Below, one piece after another: positions 39,603 to 48,155 of a DNA stretch of 50,541 bases. This stretch comes from Deltaproteobacteria bacterium 13_1_40CM_4_68_19 (GTDB lineage: Bacteria > Myxococcota > Myxococcia > Myxococcales > 40CM-4-68-19). The position numbers and the translations under genes were made by a program. Position 1 is the first letter of the stretch, and every line of letters begins with the position of its first letter. The stretch covers positions 1 through 50,541 of the forward strand of contig MNFJ01000174.1 in NCBI GenBank assembly GCA_001918155.1, given 5' to 3'. A model generated the notes under the pieces. That model ran no database searches and was not told where the DNA came from. It saw only the letters and a list, made by a program, of their open reading frames with translations.

Positions 39603-40658
39603 TTGCCACAGGTTCGAACATCGCCCGTTGCGCTCGTGGGACCGGCGGCGCTGGCGCTTGCGCCGCAGCTCGCCGCGGCTGGATTCGATCTGGCCGACGG
39701 TGGTGCGGCAGTGATCGATCTGCCTGCGGCCGCCGGCCAGCTCGTCGAGGTGCGCCGCCGATATGCGCCTGTGGTCGGCGTCCTCGCCGACGGAGCCGCG
39801 CCGGGCCCGGACGCGGAGGCGCTCGACGGCCTCGTGAGGCTCGGGAATGCCGCGGTGGATCTTCCCCCGCTGCTGCGAACCCTGATCCGCGCGGCCCGCG
39901 ATCGCAGCGAGCTCGAGCGACTGCGCAGGTCCGAGGACAGCGAGCTGCGCAAGACCAAGGAGTTCCTCGAGCGCCTGATCGACGCCACCTCCGACGGCAT
40001 CGTCGCGGCGGACCTCAGGGGCGGAATCCTGCTCTTCAACAAGGCCGCCGAGAGGATGACGGGGTTCTCGGCGGCGGCGCTGGTGGGAAAGACGAGCGTG
40101 CGCGAGCTGTACCCGCGCGGGTTGGCGGAAAGGATCATGCAGCGGCTTCGCGCCTCGCGTGCGGCCGGCGAGGAGTTCGGACGCATGCGCTGCGAGGTGG
40201 TGGCGAGGGGCGGCGAGGTGATCCCGGTGGATCTCTCCGCCGCGATCGTCGCCGAGGACGGCCGCGACACCGCCACCGTCGGCGTCTTCCGCGACCTGCG
40301 AGAGGAGCTGCGCCGCGAGGCCGAGCTGCGCAACACGCGCGAGCGCCTGGAGGAAGCAGAGAAGGCGGCGGTCGTCTCCGAGCTGGCCGGCGCAGCAGCG
40401 CACGAGCTGAACCAGCCGCTCACCAGCGTGCTGGGTTTCTCCGAGCTGCTCTTGCGGCGCACGCAGGAGAACGAGAAGGGGCGCGAGGAGCTGGCCGCCA
40501 TCCTCCGGGAAGCGGAGCGGATGGCGAACATCGTGAAGAAGATCGGACGGATCACGCGGTACGAGACGACGGCGTACGTGGGCAAGACGCGGATCGTCGA
40601 TCTGGAGCGCGCCTCCAATCCGCCACTGCAGATGGGAGTGATTCGGGACAAGCCGTAG
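39603..40658 (+). CDS. PAS sensor kinase-like protein without an ATPase domain
   Basis: 351 residues from TTG 39603 (start uncertain; GTG 39636 is an alternative). Residues 1-95 look like a degenerate receiver domain with no phospho-Asp set. Residues about 118-235 form a PAS domain (EFLERLIDATSDGIVAADLR, LFNKAAERMTGFSAAALVGK). A DHp domain follows with the phospho-acceptor H267 in AAAHELNQPLTSVLGFSELL. The protein then ends after ITRYETTAYVGKTRIVDLER: no N, G1 or G2 box is present, nor is one found downstream in any frame, since the next gene on the other strand begins 1 bp later. It may be phosphorylated in trans or act as a histidine phosphotransfer/dimerisation partner. Confidence 0.85.
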   Translation: MPQVRTSPVALVGPAALALAPQLAAAGFDLADGGAAVIDLPAAAGQLVEVRRRYAPVVGVLADGAAPGPDAEALDGLVRLGNAAVDLPPLLRTLIRAARDRSELERLRRSEDSELRKTKEFLERLIDATSDGIVAADLRGGILLFNKAAERMTGFSAAALVGKTSVRELYPRGLAERIMQRLRASRAAGEEFGRMRCEVVARGGEVIPVDLSAAIVAEDGRDTATVGVFRDLREELRREAELRNTRERLEEAEKAAVVSELAGAAAHELNQPLTSVLGFSELLLRRTQENEKGREELAAILREAERMANIVKKIGRITRYETTAYVGKTRIVDLERASNPPLQMGVIRDKP

Positions 40659-40659
40659 C

Positions 40660-42423
40660 CTACCGCGGCACGGCGAGCAGCGCGTACGCCTCGACGCTGG
40701 GCAAGATCGTCGAGACCGCGAATCCGGATGGGTTCAGCGGGATGCGCTCTCCGTCCTTTCCCCCGCTTCGCTCCGGCGCGAACCAGTACGCCGCTCGCCC
40801 TCCGCCCGCCGCCTGGCCGGCGATGGTGACCTGCACGCCTTGGGCGGGAGCGAACGCCCCGTCCTGCAGCTCGAGGTTGACGAAATGGACGTCGAGCTTG
40901 CGCTCCGGGTCCAGATACGCGCGCGCGAGGAGACGGCCCCTTCCGGTGAGGGTCACCTGGGCGCGGCCTCGTCCGGCCAGTTCGCGCAGTGCGCGCGCGA
41001 TCGCCGCCTCTTGTGCCCCATCGTCGAGGGCGAACACGCGACCCTCGCCGACGCGGTCGAGACCGGACTTCACCTCGGGAAAGAGCGGCTCGCCCGCGCG
41101 GCCTTCCTCGTCGATGGACGTGCACTTGCCGAGCATCAGCACGTCGCCTCCGCCTTCGACGTACCGCCGCGCCGCCGCCGCATCCGGAGCCGGCAGCGCG
41201 GCGGCGCCCGCGAGCACCAGGAGGCGCGCGTGTACCCCGCCCGCGAGGTCGAAACGCACGGCGGGCTGCTGCTGTGCCCTGGCCAGCGCGGCCACCGCGG
41301 CGGATGTCGCGCGCTGGTGTGCCCCCGTGGTCCAGTGGTCGCAGCGGGGCGAGAGGAGCACCTCCGCGTCGAAGAGTGGCGCGGACGGCCGGTATCGTTC
41401 CCGGGCGAGCGCCAGGAACTGACGATGCTTCGCCAAGGCGGCGCGCGCGTCCTCCGGCGCGTCGTCCGCGATCATCAGATCCGTGTCGCACGCGCTAGCG
41501 AGCGCCGCGAACAACTGGACCTGCGCGGCTGTCGCGGGAGCTGGCAGTATCGCCACCGCCGGTCGGAGCCCGAGCGCGGCCCGCGCCGCCAGCAGGGGCA
41601 GGAGCGCCTCTAAGGGATCCAGCGAGGGCAGCTCGAAGACCAGCCCGTCCAGGTGCCGGCATAGCTCGAGGGCAAGGGGCGTCAACGTCCCCACCCGTCC
41701 GAGCACCGCCATCTCCACGCTGCGATTGCGGCGCGCTTCGTCCCGGGCCCGGAGGATCGCGCGCTTCGCCGCTTCCACCGATTCCGACAGACGCAGCGCC
41801 TCCTTCTGCCGCGCGAAGGGGCGCTCTCGCTGCGGGAGCGCTGAAGAGCGCAGGGCATCGAGCGCGTCGAAGGGCTCGAGATGATCGCCGAAGCTCTCGC
41901 GCAAGTACTCCACCAGCGCAAGCTCGCAGCTGCGGCAATAGCCGGCGCCTTCCGGGCCCAGCCGGTACCAGCGATCGAGGCCCTCGAGGAGCACCGCTTC
42001 TCCGGACAACGCCGCCCGCGCTGCGAGCGCTCCGGCGGCGTCGCGGCCTTCCAGGGAGCAAGCGCAGCGTACCGGCACGGGCGTTCCGTCCAGCGCCACG
42101 CACCGATCGGCCTCGCCAGAAGGTGCGCCGATGTCGGCAGCGACGACCCAAGGGACCTCGCGGACCTGCGGCGCTGGCGGTGCGGTGCCGGCTTCCAGCG
42201 CGGGCACGGGGGCGGCGGCCGGCAGCGCGCCTTCCTCTGGAACCCCGGGCGCGCCCGGCTCGACCGGTTGCGGCAGCGGGACTCCCGCCGGCGGGATGGC
42301 GCGCGTGGCAACCCGGATGGGAACGAGAATCGCCTCGCTTCCCGCCGCTTTCGCCTCTCCGGCCTGTTCAAGTCCGGACAGCGCGACGTGCCGCGTCTTC
42401 GGGAAGGTGACCTCGCGCGCCAT
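40660..42423 (-). CDS. Hypothetical protein, possibly glycosidase-like
   Basis: Not recognised as a named gene. 587 residues: a Pro/Ala/Val-rich section (about 35-85), a central alpha/beta part with barrel-like repeats (VAILPAPATAAQVQLFAALA), then DLAGGVHARLLVLAGAAALP with AAARRYVEGGGDVLMLG, the pattern of the beta-galactosidase trimerisation domain found in GH42-like hydrolases, and a beta-rich C-terminus (LDVHFVNLELQDGAF). A cysteine pair CRSCE near the middle matches a common position before a glycosidase catalytic stretch. No secretion signal. Catalytic Glu residues could not be assigned. Convergent with the kinase gene, one base apart. Confidence 0.6.
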   Translation of the reverse strand: MAREVTFPKTRHVALSGLEQAGEAKAAGSEAILVPIRVATRAIPPAGVPLPQPVEPGAPGVPEEGALPAAAPVPALEAGTAPPAPQVREVPWVVAADIGAPSGEADRCVALDGTPVPVRCACSLEGRDAAGALAARAALSGEAVLLEGLDRWYRLGPEGAGYCRSCELALVEYLRESFGDHLEPFDALDALRSSALPQRERPFARQKEALRLSESVEAAKRAILRARDEARRNRSVEMAVLGRVGTLTPLALELCRHLDGLVFELPSLDPLEALLPLLAARAALGLRPAVAILPAPATAAQVQLFAALASACDTDLMIADDAPEDARAALAKHRQFLALARERYRPSAPLFDAEVLLSPRCDHWTTGAHQRATSAAVAALARAQQQPAVRFDLAGGVHARLLVLAGAAALPAPDAAAARRYVEGGGDVLMLGKCTSIDEEGRAGEPLFPEVKSGLDRVGEGRVFALDDGAQEAAIARALRELAGRGRAQVTLTGRGRLLARAYLDPERKLDVHFVNLELQDGAFAPAQGVQVTIAGQAAGGGRAAYWFAPERSGGKDGERIPLNPSGFAVSTILPSVEAYALLAVPR

Positions 42424-42635
42424 CGCGGGGCCAAACCTAGCACGCCGCGATGGCCCGATCCCTGCTCCGCAACGCGAGCTTGCCGTGGAGCGAAAGCGAG
42501 CGCCCGATTGCCGATCTGGAGGGCGGCACCCAGATTGCTCCCGGGAGCCCGTGGTTCGGTCAGGGGGGCGGGAGGGGTGGGCGCGACCCGCTGTCTCCGG
42601 CCGGTTTTGAACTCTTTTCAGAGGACGGAAACAAA

Positions 42636-43307
42636 ATGACCTCGATCTTCGAGACGGTCGCGCATCACTGGAAGGGCGGCGGCTTCGGCATGTACCCGAT
42701 CGCGATCTGCCTCGTCTTCGCGATCGCGGTGATCATCGATCGCATCCAGGTTCTCTTCTTCTCCGCCAGCGTGGACAAGGAACAGTTCCTGCGCGGGCTG
42801 AAGACCCACATCTTCAACGGCGATCTGGACAAGGCGATCAGCTACACAGCCGGCCAGAAGACGACGCCGCTCACCAACATCGTGAAAGCTGGTCTGATCA
42901 ACGTCCCGAAGGGCGAGGACGAGGTGCAGGCGGCGATGGACGAGGCGTCGCTCCGGGAGATGCCGCGGATCGAGAAGCGCACGGGCTACCTGGCGATGAT
43001 CGGCAACGTCGCCACCCTGGTCGGTCTGCTCGGCACCATCGTCGGCCTCATCCAGTGCTTCGCGGGAGTCGCGGGCGTGGATGCGTCGGAGAAAGCGCGG
43101 GTCCTGTCCGACGGCATCGCCGAGGCGATGAACTGCACCGCGTTCGGGCTGATCGTCGCCATCCCCTCCCTGGTCGCATTCTCGCTCCTTCAGGGCCGCA
43201 CCCAGCACATGATCGACGACATCAACGAGACCTCGGTGGGCGTGCTCAACCTGATCGTCGCCAACAAGGACAAGATGCGGATCCCCACGAATCTGCCCCA
43301 GCAGTAG
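42636..43307 (+). CDS. TolQ/ExbB/MotA-family proton channel protein
   Basis: 223 residues with three membrane helices: MYPIAICLVFAIAVIIDRIQ, GNVATLVGLLGTIVGLIQCF and NCTAFGLIVAIPSLVAFSLL, separated by a cytoplasmic loop (residues about 40-125) as in TolQ and ExbB. With an ExbD/TolR partner such proteins form a stator that turns proton flow into mechanical work. ATG 42636 follows GGAAACAAA; the frame is open further up but has no start with a ribosome site. The 212 bp between 42424 and 42635 carries no gene. One TolQ followed by two TolR genes recalls the AglRQS motor of Myxococcus, though membership is not provable here. Confidence 0.9.
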   Translation: MTSIFETVAHHWKGGGFGMYPIAICLVFAIAVIIDRIQVLFFSASVDKEQFLRGLKTHIFNGDLDKAISYTAGQKTTPLTNIVKAGLINVPKGEDEVQAAMDEASLREMPRIEKRTGYLAMIGNVATLVGLLGTIVGLIQCFAGVAGVDASEKARVLSDGIAEAMNCTAFGLIVAIPSLVAFSLLQGRTQHMIDDINETSVGVLNLIVANKDKMRIPTNLPQQ

Positions 43308-43342
43308 GCGTTTGCCAGGCAGAGCCGAGAGGGAGGACGATC

Positions 43343-43800
43343 ATGGCTGGCGCTGCACCGCAGGAACACACCGGCAGGAGCGGAAAGAAGCCGCTGGACG
43401 CCGAGCTGAACCTGGTGCCCTTCATCGACCTGCTCTCCTGCTGCATCAGCTTCCTTCTGATCACGGCAGTGTGGACGCAGATCGCCGGGCTCCAGGTGGC
43501 GAGCAGCGGGGGGCCGCCGGAGCCGCAGCCCAAGCAGGAGAGCACCATCGAGGTGCGGCTCCTGCTCAACGACAAGGGTTATCAGCTGATGATGGCGGGG
43601 GCGAGCCTCGACATCCCGAAGCTTACGAGACCATCCACGTGGAGGATCCGGACCATCCCTTCCGAGGCCTGATCAACGTGCAGGCGGACCGGCGGATCCC
43701 CTTCAAGGTGATCAAGCGGGTGTACGCGGATCTGGTGGAGACGGTGGACACGGCGATGGGCGAGCAGCTGCGCAACGTGACCGTTGCGCCGGCGAACTGA
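43343..43800 (+). pseudogene. ExbD/TolR-family protein, frameshifted at a repeat
   Basis: First of two ExbD-like genes. ATG 43343 (GGGAGGACG before it) starts a normal ExbD N-terminus: LNLVPFIDLLSCCISFLLIT gives the membrane helix with the proton-carrying Asp. The frame is good to about ASLDIPKL (43622), then meets a 99-bp segment that is identical to one in the next gene but in another frame, and stops at 43672. The natural C-terminus (YADLVETVDTAMGEQLRNVT) reappears in the shifted frame and ends at 43800. Together 458 nt, not a multiple of 3. A stretch of the original gene seems to have been replaced. It is either a true pseudogene or an assembly error. Confidence 0.8.
43624..43722 (+). repeat. 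99-bp direct repeat, copy 1 (in the first exbD)
   Basis: Begins TACGAGACCATCCACGTGGA and ends ATCAAGCGGGTG. Identical in all 99 bases to 44189-44287. Here it is out of frame with the 5' part of the gene. Copies lie 565 bp apart. Confidence 0.95.
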
Positions 43801-43810
43801 GGGGACGGCA

Positions 43811-44383
43811 ATGGCCATCGTCACGCCAGGCATCCGGCCCTGCGAGCGGATCGCGCGCAGCAAGGTGCTGGGAAAGAAGTTCATCCGCGGCAAGCGCGGG
43901 GTGTATGCGGCGCTCACCCTCACTTCGCTGGTCGACGTGATGACGATCATCGTCATCTTCCTGCTGATGAACTTCAGCGCGAACGGCGAGGTCCTGTACA
44001 TGAGCAAGGACATCCGCCTGCCCGACGCGTATCACGGCTCGCAGCTCGATCGGGCGCCCGTGATCTCCGTCTCCGCCGAGGCGGTCACCTTCGACGGCAG
44101 GATGCTGCTCAATACCGGCGACCTGGTGAAGGGCGACGCGATGAGCGTGCCGGAGTTGGAGGAGGCGCTGCGCGACGAGAAGCGTCGGTACGAGACCATC
44201 CACGTGGAGGATCCGGACCATCCCTTCCGAGGCCTGATCAACGTGCAGGCGGACCGGCGGATCCCCTTCAAGGTGATCAAGCGGGTGATGTTCGCGTGCA
44301 ACCAGAGCGGGTTCGGGAACATCAATTTCGCGGCGCTTTCCCGCGAAGGCGCCTCGCCGAAGACGGTCACCGCCAGCAGGTAA
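43811..44383 (+). CDS. ExbD/TolR-family protein
   Basis: 190 residues, one N-terminal membrane helix (LTSLVDVMTIIVIFLLMNFS) with the proton-carrying Asp, then a periplasmic domain: KDIRLPDAYHGSQLDRAPVI, VSAEAVTFDGRMLL, INVQADRRIPFKVIKRVMFA and a C-terminus ending in NQSGFGNINFAALS. Second TolR-like partner of the TolQ-like channel. The frame is continuous through the 99-bp repeat, which fits the ExbD fold here (YETIHVEDP then QADRRIPF), so this copy is likely the source. ATG 43811 is 10 bp after the first exbD stop. Confidence 0.9.
   Translation: MAIVTPGIRPCERIARSKVLGKKFIRGKRGVYAALTLTSLVDVMTIIVIFLLMNFSANGEVLYMSKDIRLPDAYHGSQLDRAPVISVSAEAVTFDGRMLLNTGDLVKGDAMSVPELEEALRDEKRRYETIHVEDPDHPFRGLINVQADRRIPFKVIKRVMFACNQSGFGNINFAALSREGASPKTVTASR
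44189..44287 (+). repeat. 99-bp direct repeat, copy 2 (in the second exbD)
   Basis: Identical to 43624-43722. In this copy it is in frame and codes for a fitting part of the ExbD periplasmic domain, which suggests it is the original. Confidence 0.95.
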
Positions 44384-44430
44384 CCGAGCGCAAAGTCTTC
44401 AGATCAAGGTTTTTGGGAGCGCCTTGGGAC

Positions 44431-44460
44431 TTTACACGGTCCCGCGGATCACCCTATTTT
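44431..44460 (+). promoter_or_regulatory. Candidate promoter of the pyrophosphatase gene
   Basis: TTTACA (44431-44436) and TATTTT (44455-44460), 18 bp apart, in the one AT-rich patch of the 112-bp gap after the second exbD. The predicted start is about 30 bp before ATG 44496. Confidence 0.45.
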
Positions 44461-44495
44461 GCGCCGCCCCGAAGATCCGGTGGAGTACCGCGCCC

Positions 44496-46922
44496 ATGCA
44501 GAACATTTTCAGACGCGCCCTGCCTCTTCTCGCCATCCTCGCGCTTCCATTCGCTGCACGCGCCGATGAGGCGAAGCTCATCTTGCCCGACCTGAGCAGC
44601 GTCAGCTTCCTGGGGATGTCGGGGCGCGGGCTCCTGGAGATCGGCCTCATCATCTGCGCGCTCGGACTGATCTTCGGTAGCAGGATCTTCATGCAGCTCA
44701 AGAGGCTGCCGGTGCACCGTTCGATGCTCGAAGTCTCCGAGCTGATCTACGAGACCTGCAAGACCTACCTGATCACGCAGGGCAAATTCATCCTCATCCT
44801 CGAGGGGTTCATCGGCGCGATCATGGTGATCTACTTCGGATGGTTGCGCCATTTCGAGGCGGCCAAGGTGATCACCATCCTGGTCTTCAGCCTGCTCGGA
44901 ATCGGGGGCAGCTACGGCGTCGCCTGGTTCGGGATCCGCGTCAATACGTTCGCGAACTCGCGCACCGCCTTCGCCTCGCTCAGGGGCAAGCCGTTTCCGA
45001 CCTACGCCATCCCGCTCAAGGCCGGCATGTCCATCGGCACGATGCTGATCAGCATCGAGCTCTTGATGATGCTCTGCATCCTCCTCTTCGTGCCGGTGGA
45101 CTATGCGGGGCCCTGTTTCATCGGGTTCGCCATCGGCGAATCGCTCGGCGCTTCCGCGTTGCGCATCGCCGGCGGGATCTTCACCAAGATCGCCGACATC
45201 GGCAGCGACCTGATGAAGATCGTCTTCAACATCAAGGAGGACGACGCTCGCAACCCAGGGGTGATCGCCGATTGCACCGGCGACAACGCCGGCGATTCGG
45301 TGGGCCCCTCGGCCGACGGGTTCGAGACGTACGGCGTCACCGGCGTCGCGCTCATCAGCTTCATCCTTCTCGCCGTGCGCGATCCCCTGGTCCAGGTGCA
45401 GCTGCTGGTCTGGATCTTCGCCATGCGCATCATGATGATCGTCGCCTCGGTCGGCTCCTACCTGATCAACGAGATCGTGCAGCGCGGACGGTTCGCGAAT
45501 GCCGACCGGATGAACTTCGAGGCGCCCCTCACCTTCCTGGTGTGGCTCACCTCGCTGGTCTCGGTGGCGCTTACCTTCGTCGTCAGCTACCTGCTCATCC
45601 CCAACCTGGGCGGCGACTCCAGCATGTGGTGGAAGCTGTCGCTGATCATCACCGCGGGCACGCTCGCCGGCGCCATCATTCCCGAAGTGGTGAAGGTGTT
45701 CACCTCGGTGGATTCGGCACACGTCCGCGAAGTCGTCACCGCCTCGCGCGAGGGCGGCGCCTCTCTCAACGTGCTCTCGGGGCTCACTGCGGGGAACTTC
45801 AGCGCCTACTGGATGGGCATCGTCATCGTCTCCTTGATGGGGATCGGCTTCTTCGTCTCCGCGCAGGGGCTTTCGCAGGTGATGCTCGCGCCGGCGGTGT
45901 TCGCCTTCGGCCTCGTCGCCTTCGGGTTCCTCGGCATGGGTCCGGTGACCATCGCCGTCGACAGCTACGGGCCGGTGACCGACAACGCCCAGTCCGTCTA
46001 CGAGCTCTCGATCATCGAGCAGCTCCCCGGGGTCGAGGCGGAAGTGAAGCGCGACTTCGGATTCGACCTGTCGTTCGACAAGGCGAAGCACTTCCTCGAG
46101 GAGAACGACGGCGCGGGCAATACGTTCAAGGCCACCGCCAAGCCCGTGCTGATCGGAACCGCGGTCGTGGGGGCGACCACCATGATCTTCTCCATCATCA
46201 TGGTGCTCACCGACGGCCTGCGGACGAACATGCAGTACCTCACCATCCTGCACGCGCCCTTCCTGCTCGGCCTGATCACGGGCGGCGCGGTGATCTACTG
46301 GTTCACCGGCGCATCCACCCAGGCGGTCTCCACGGGAGCCTACCGGGCGGTGGAGTTCATCAAGGCGAACATCAAGCTCGAGGGCGCCACCAAGGCGTCC
46401 ATCACGGACTCGAAGAAGGTGGTGGAGATCTGCACGCAATACGCGCAGCGCGGCATGTGGAACATCTTCCTGGTGGTGTTCTTCTCCACGCTCGCCTTCG
46501 CCTGCTTGGAGAGCTACTACTTCATCGGGTACCTGATCTCCATCGCGCTGTTCGGCCTCTATCAGGCCATCTTCATGGCGAACGCCGGGGGAGCCTGGGA
46601 CAACGCCAAGAAAGTCGTGGAGGTGGAGCTGAAGTCGAAGGGAACGCCGCTCCACGCCGCCTCCGTGGTGGGCGATACCGTGGGCGATCCGTTCAAGGAC
46701 ACCTCCAGCGTGGCGATGAACCCCATCATCAAGTTCACCACGCTCTTCGGCTTGCTCGCCGTCGAGCTGGCGACCGAGATGCAGACCGGGACCCGGCTGG
46801 TGCTGGCGGCGATCTTCTTCGCCATCGCCGTGGTGTTCGTCTGGCGCAGCTTCTACAGCATGCGCATCCAGGCCGGCGTCCGCGCCACCCAGACCGAGCG
46901 AGCCGCCGCCCGCGCCGCCTGA
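44496..46922 (+). CDS. hppA: Membrane-bound ion-translocating pyrophosphatase, divergent
   Basis: Couples pyrophosphate hydrolysis to cation export. 808 residues, with a cleavable-looking signal (MQNIFRRALPLLAILALPFA, ARA) and about 16 membrane helices. Conserved parts: FTKIADIGSDLMKIVFNIKE with EDDARNPGVIAD, and VVGDTVGDPFKDTSSVAMNP. The core motif is DCTGDNAGDSVGPSADGFET, which departs at several positions from the usual [20 protein letters not shown] while keeping the metal-binding Asp residues. In GNTFKATAKP a Lys stands where potassium-dependent enzymes have Ala, so activity is probably potassium-independent. Start ATG 44496 is chosen for the signal and promoter position. Confidence 0.9.
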   Translation: MQNIFRRALPLLAILALPFAARADEAKLILPDLSSVSFLGMSGRGLLEIGLIICALGLIFGSRIFMQLKRLPVHRSMLEVSELIYETCKTYLITQGKFILILEGFIGAIMVIYFGWLRHFEAAKVITILVFSLLGIGGSYGVAWFGIRVNTFANSRTAFASLRGKPFPTYAIPLKAGMSIGTMLISIELLMMLCILLFVPVDYAGPCFIGFAIGESLGASALRIAGGIFTKIADIGSDLMKIVFNIKEDDARNPGVIADCTGDNAGDSVGPSADGFETYGVTGVALISFILLAVRDPLVQVQLLVWIFAMRIMMIVASVGSYLINEIVQRGRFANADRMNFEAPLTFLVWLTSLVSVALTFVVSYLLIPNLGGDSSMWWKLSLIITAGTLAGAIIPEVVKVFTSVDSAHVREVVTASREGGASLNVLSGLTAGNFSAYWMGIVIVSLMGIGFFVSAQGLSQVMLAPAVFAFGLVAFGFLGMGPVTIAVDSYGPVTDNAQSVYELSIIEQLPGVEAEVKRDFGFDLSFDKAKHFLEENDGAGNTFKATAKPVLIGTAVVGATTMIFSIIMVLTDGLRTNMQYLTILHAPFLLGLITGGAVIYWFTGASTQAVSTGAYRAVEFIKANIKLEGATKASITDSKKVVEICTQYAQRGMWNIFLVVFFSTLAFACLESYYFIGYLISIALFGLYQAIFMANAGGAWDNAKKVVEVELKSKGTPLHAASVVGDTVGDPFKDTSSVAMNPIIKFTTLFGLLAVELATEMQTGTRLVLAAIFFAIAVVFVWRSFYSMRIQAGVRATQTERAAARAA

Positions 46923-46941
46923 AACGGTGTAGGCTTCGGGC

Positions 46942-47601
46942 ATGGACGACGCGGAGACGATCCGGCGGACGTTGCCGGCGTTGCCGATCTTTCCCCTGCC
47001 CGGGGCCGTGCTGCTTCCGCACGCCCTGGTGCCGCTCCACATCTTCGAGCCGCGATACCGCAAGATGACGCAGGACTGCGACGCTGGCCTTCGGGTGCTC
47101 GCGCTGGCGAACATCCCCGACGACCGCGCCGCCGCCGAGCGGCCGCCGCGGGTGCTGCCGGCCATCGGAATCGGCGTGCTGACGCGCGTCGATCGCCTGC
47201 CAGACGGCCGCTTCAACATCGTGCTTCGCGGCGTCCAGCGCGCGGTCATCGAACGGGAGCTGCCGACGGCGGAGCCGTATCGGCTCGTCCGTGCCCGCGC
47301 GCTGTCGCCCTCGCGGCCCGCCCCCAGCGCCGGCGAGCTCGCGAATGACCTGAAGCGCCTGGTGCTCGCCCTCTCGGCGGCGCTGCGCAACGAGGAAGCG
47401 CAGGCGCTCGCGCAGCTCGCCGGCCGCGCCGCGGATCCGGGCGATCTGGCCGACATCGTGGCGGGAGCCTTGATCGCAAATCCGCGAGACCGCCAGGCGG
47501 TGCTCGAGGCCGTCGAGCTGGAACCGCGCCTGGAGCTGGCCGCCCAGGCGGCGGCCGCCGCCCTCGCGCGCACTGCATCCAACGCTTCGGCCCCGAACTG
47601 A
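46942..47601 (+). CDS. Stand-alone LON substrate-binding domain protein
   Basis: 219 residues matching only the N-terminal (PUA-like) domain of Lon: PALPIFPLPGAVLLPHALVP with LHIFEPRYRKM is the diagnostic segment, followed by GIGVLTRVDRLPDGRFNIVL with RGVQRAVIE, then a helical half ending in an Ala-rich tail. No AAA+ or protease domain. Such proteins are widespread in bacteria and their role is unclear; they may bind unfolded proteins. It starts 20 bp after hppA and overlaps the next gene by one base. Confidence 0.92.
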   Translation: MDDAETIRRTLPALPIFPLPGAVLLPHALVPLHIFEPRYRKMTQDCDAGLRVLALANIPDDRAAAERPPRVLPAIGIGVLTRVDRLPDGRFNIVLRGVQRAVIERELPTAEPYRLVRARALSPSRPAPSAGELANDLKRLVLALSAALRNEEAQALAQLAGRAADPGDLADIVAGALIANPRDRQAVLEAVELEPRLELAAQAAAAALARTASNASAPN

Positions 47602-48155
47602 TGCCCATCCTCCTCCTGCTCTTGCTCCTGCTCGCCGCCTGCCCCGACGAATCCGGGCGGCAGTGTCCGCCGAATACGAATGTCGTCGGCGATTACACGG
47701 TCACGTTCACGGCGCAGGATGGCGGAAACGAGTGCATCGCGATCGATCCCGATGGCGGCCCTTCCGTGCGGCTGGCCATCACCCCCCCCTTCGTGAAGCC
47801 CGCTACGCTCTGCGTCGCGACTGCGAATGACGGCGGTACGCAACTGCAGCTCCTCTCCCCCGGGAAGGGTACGAAGAGGAGCGATCTGCTTCCCGACGGA
47901 GGATTCCATTTCACTGGCGATCCCGTTCCGCCAGGGCAGACGACGGCTTGTATCTGCGACGTCAACATCGTGGAAACCATCGACGGATATCTGCTCTCGG
48001 GCGGCGCCTTCGCGCTCCGGCCGGACGGTGGCCTTCCGCTGATCACCGGCCTGACTGCGACGTTGGTCGATCTCGTGACCGACGCCGGGTCGGGGCCGGG
48101 CTGCCGCTGCTCTTTTCCCTGTACTGTCACTTACTCCCTCTCCGGGTCTCTCTGA
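47601..48155 (+). CDS. Predicted lipoprotein, Gly/Asp-rich
   Basis: 184 residues. [14 protein letters not shown] is a lipoprotein signal with lipobox LAAC (Cys14), unusual in having no basic residue before the hydrophobic run. The mature part is rich in Gly/Asp/Pro with repeated DGG (six copies) and about six cysteines (CICDVN, CRCSFPC), suggesting a disulfide-bonded beta domain exposed outside the inner membrane. Not matched to a known family. TGATG overlaps couple it to both neighbours. Confidence 0.7.
   Translation: MPILLLLLLLLAACPDESGRQCPPNTNVVGDYTVTFTAQDGGNECIAIDPDGGPSVRLAITPPFVKPATLCVATANDGGTQLQLLSPGKGTKRSDLLPDGGFHFTGDPVPPGQTTACICDVNIVETIDGYLLSGGAFALRPDGGLPLITGLTATLVDLVTDAGSGPGCRCSFPCTVTYSLSGSL

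Noticed and set aside
44454-47909. 1151-codon minus-strand frame across hppA and the LON-domain gene
   Set aside because: Antisense of two well-supported genes, with Asp/His/Glu-rich nonsense composition.
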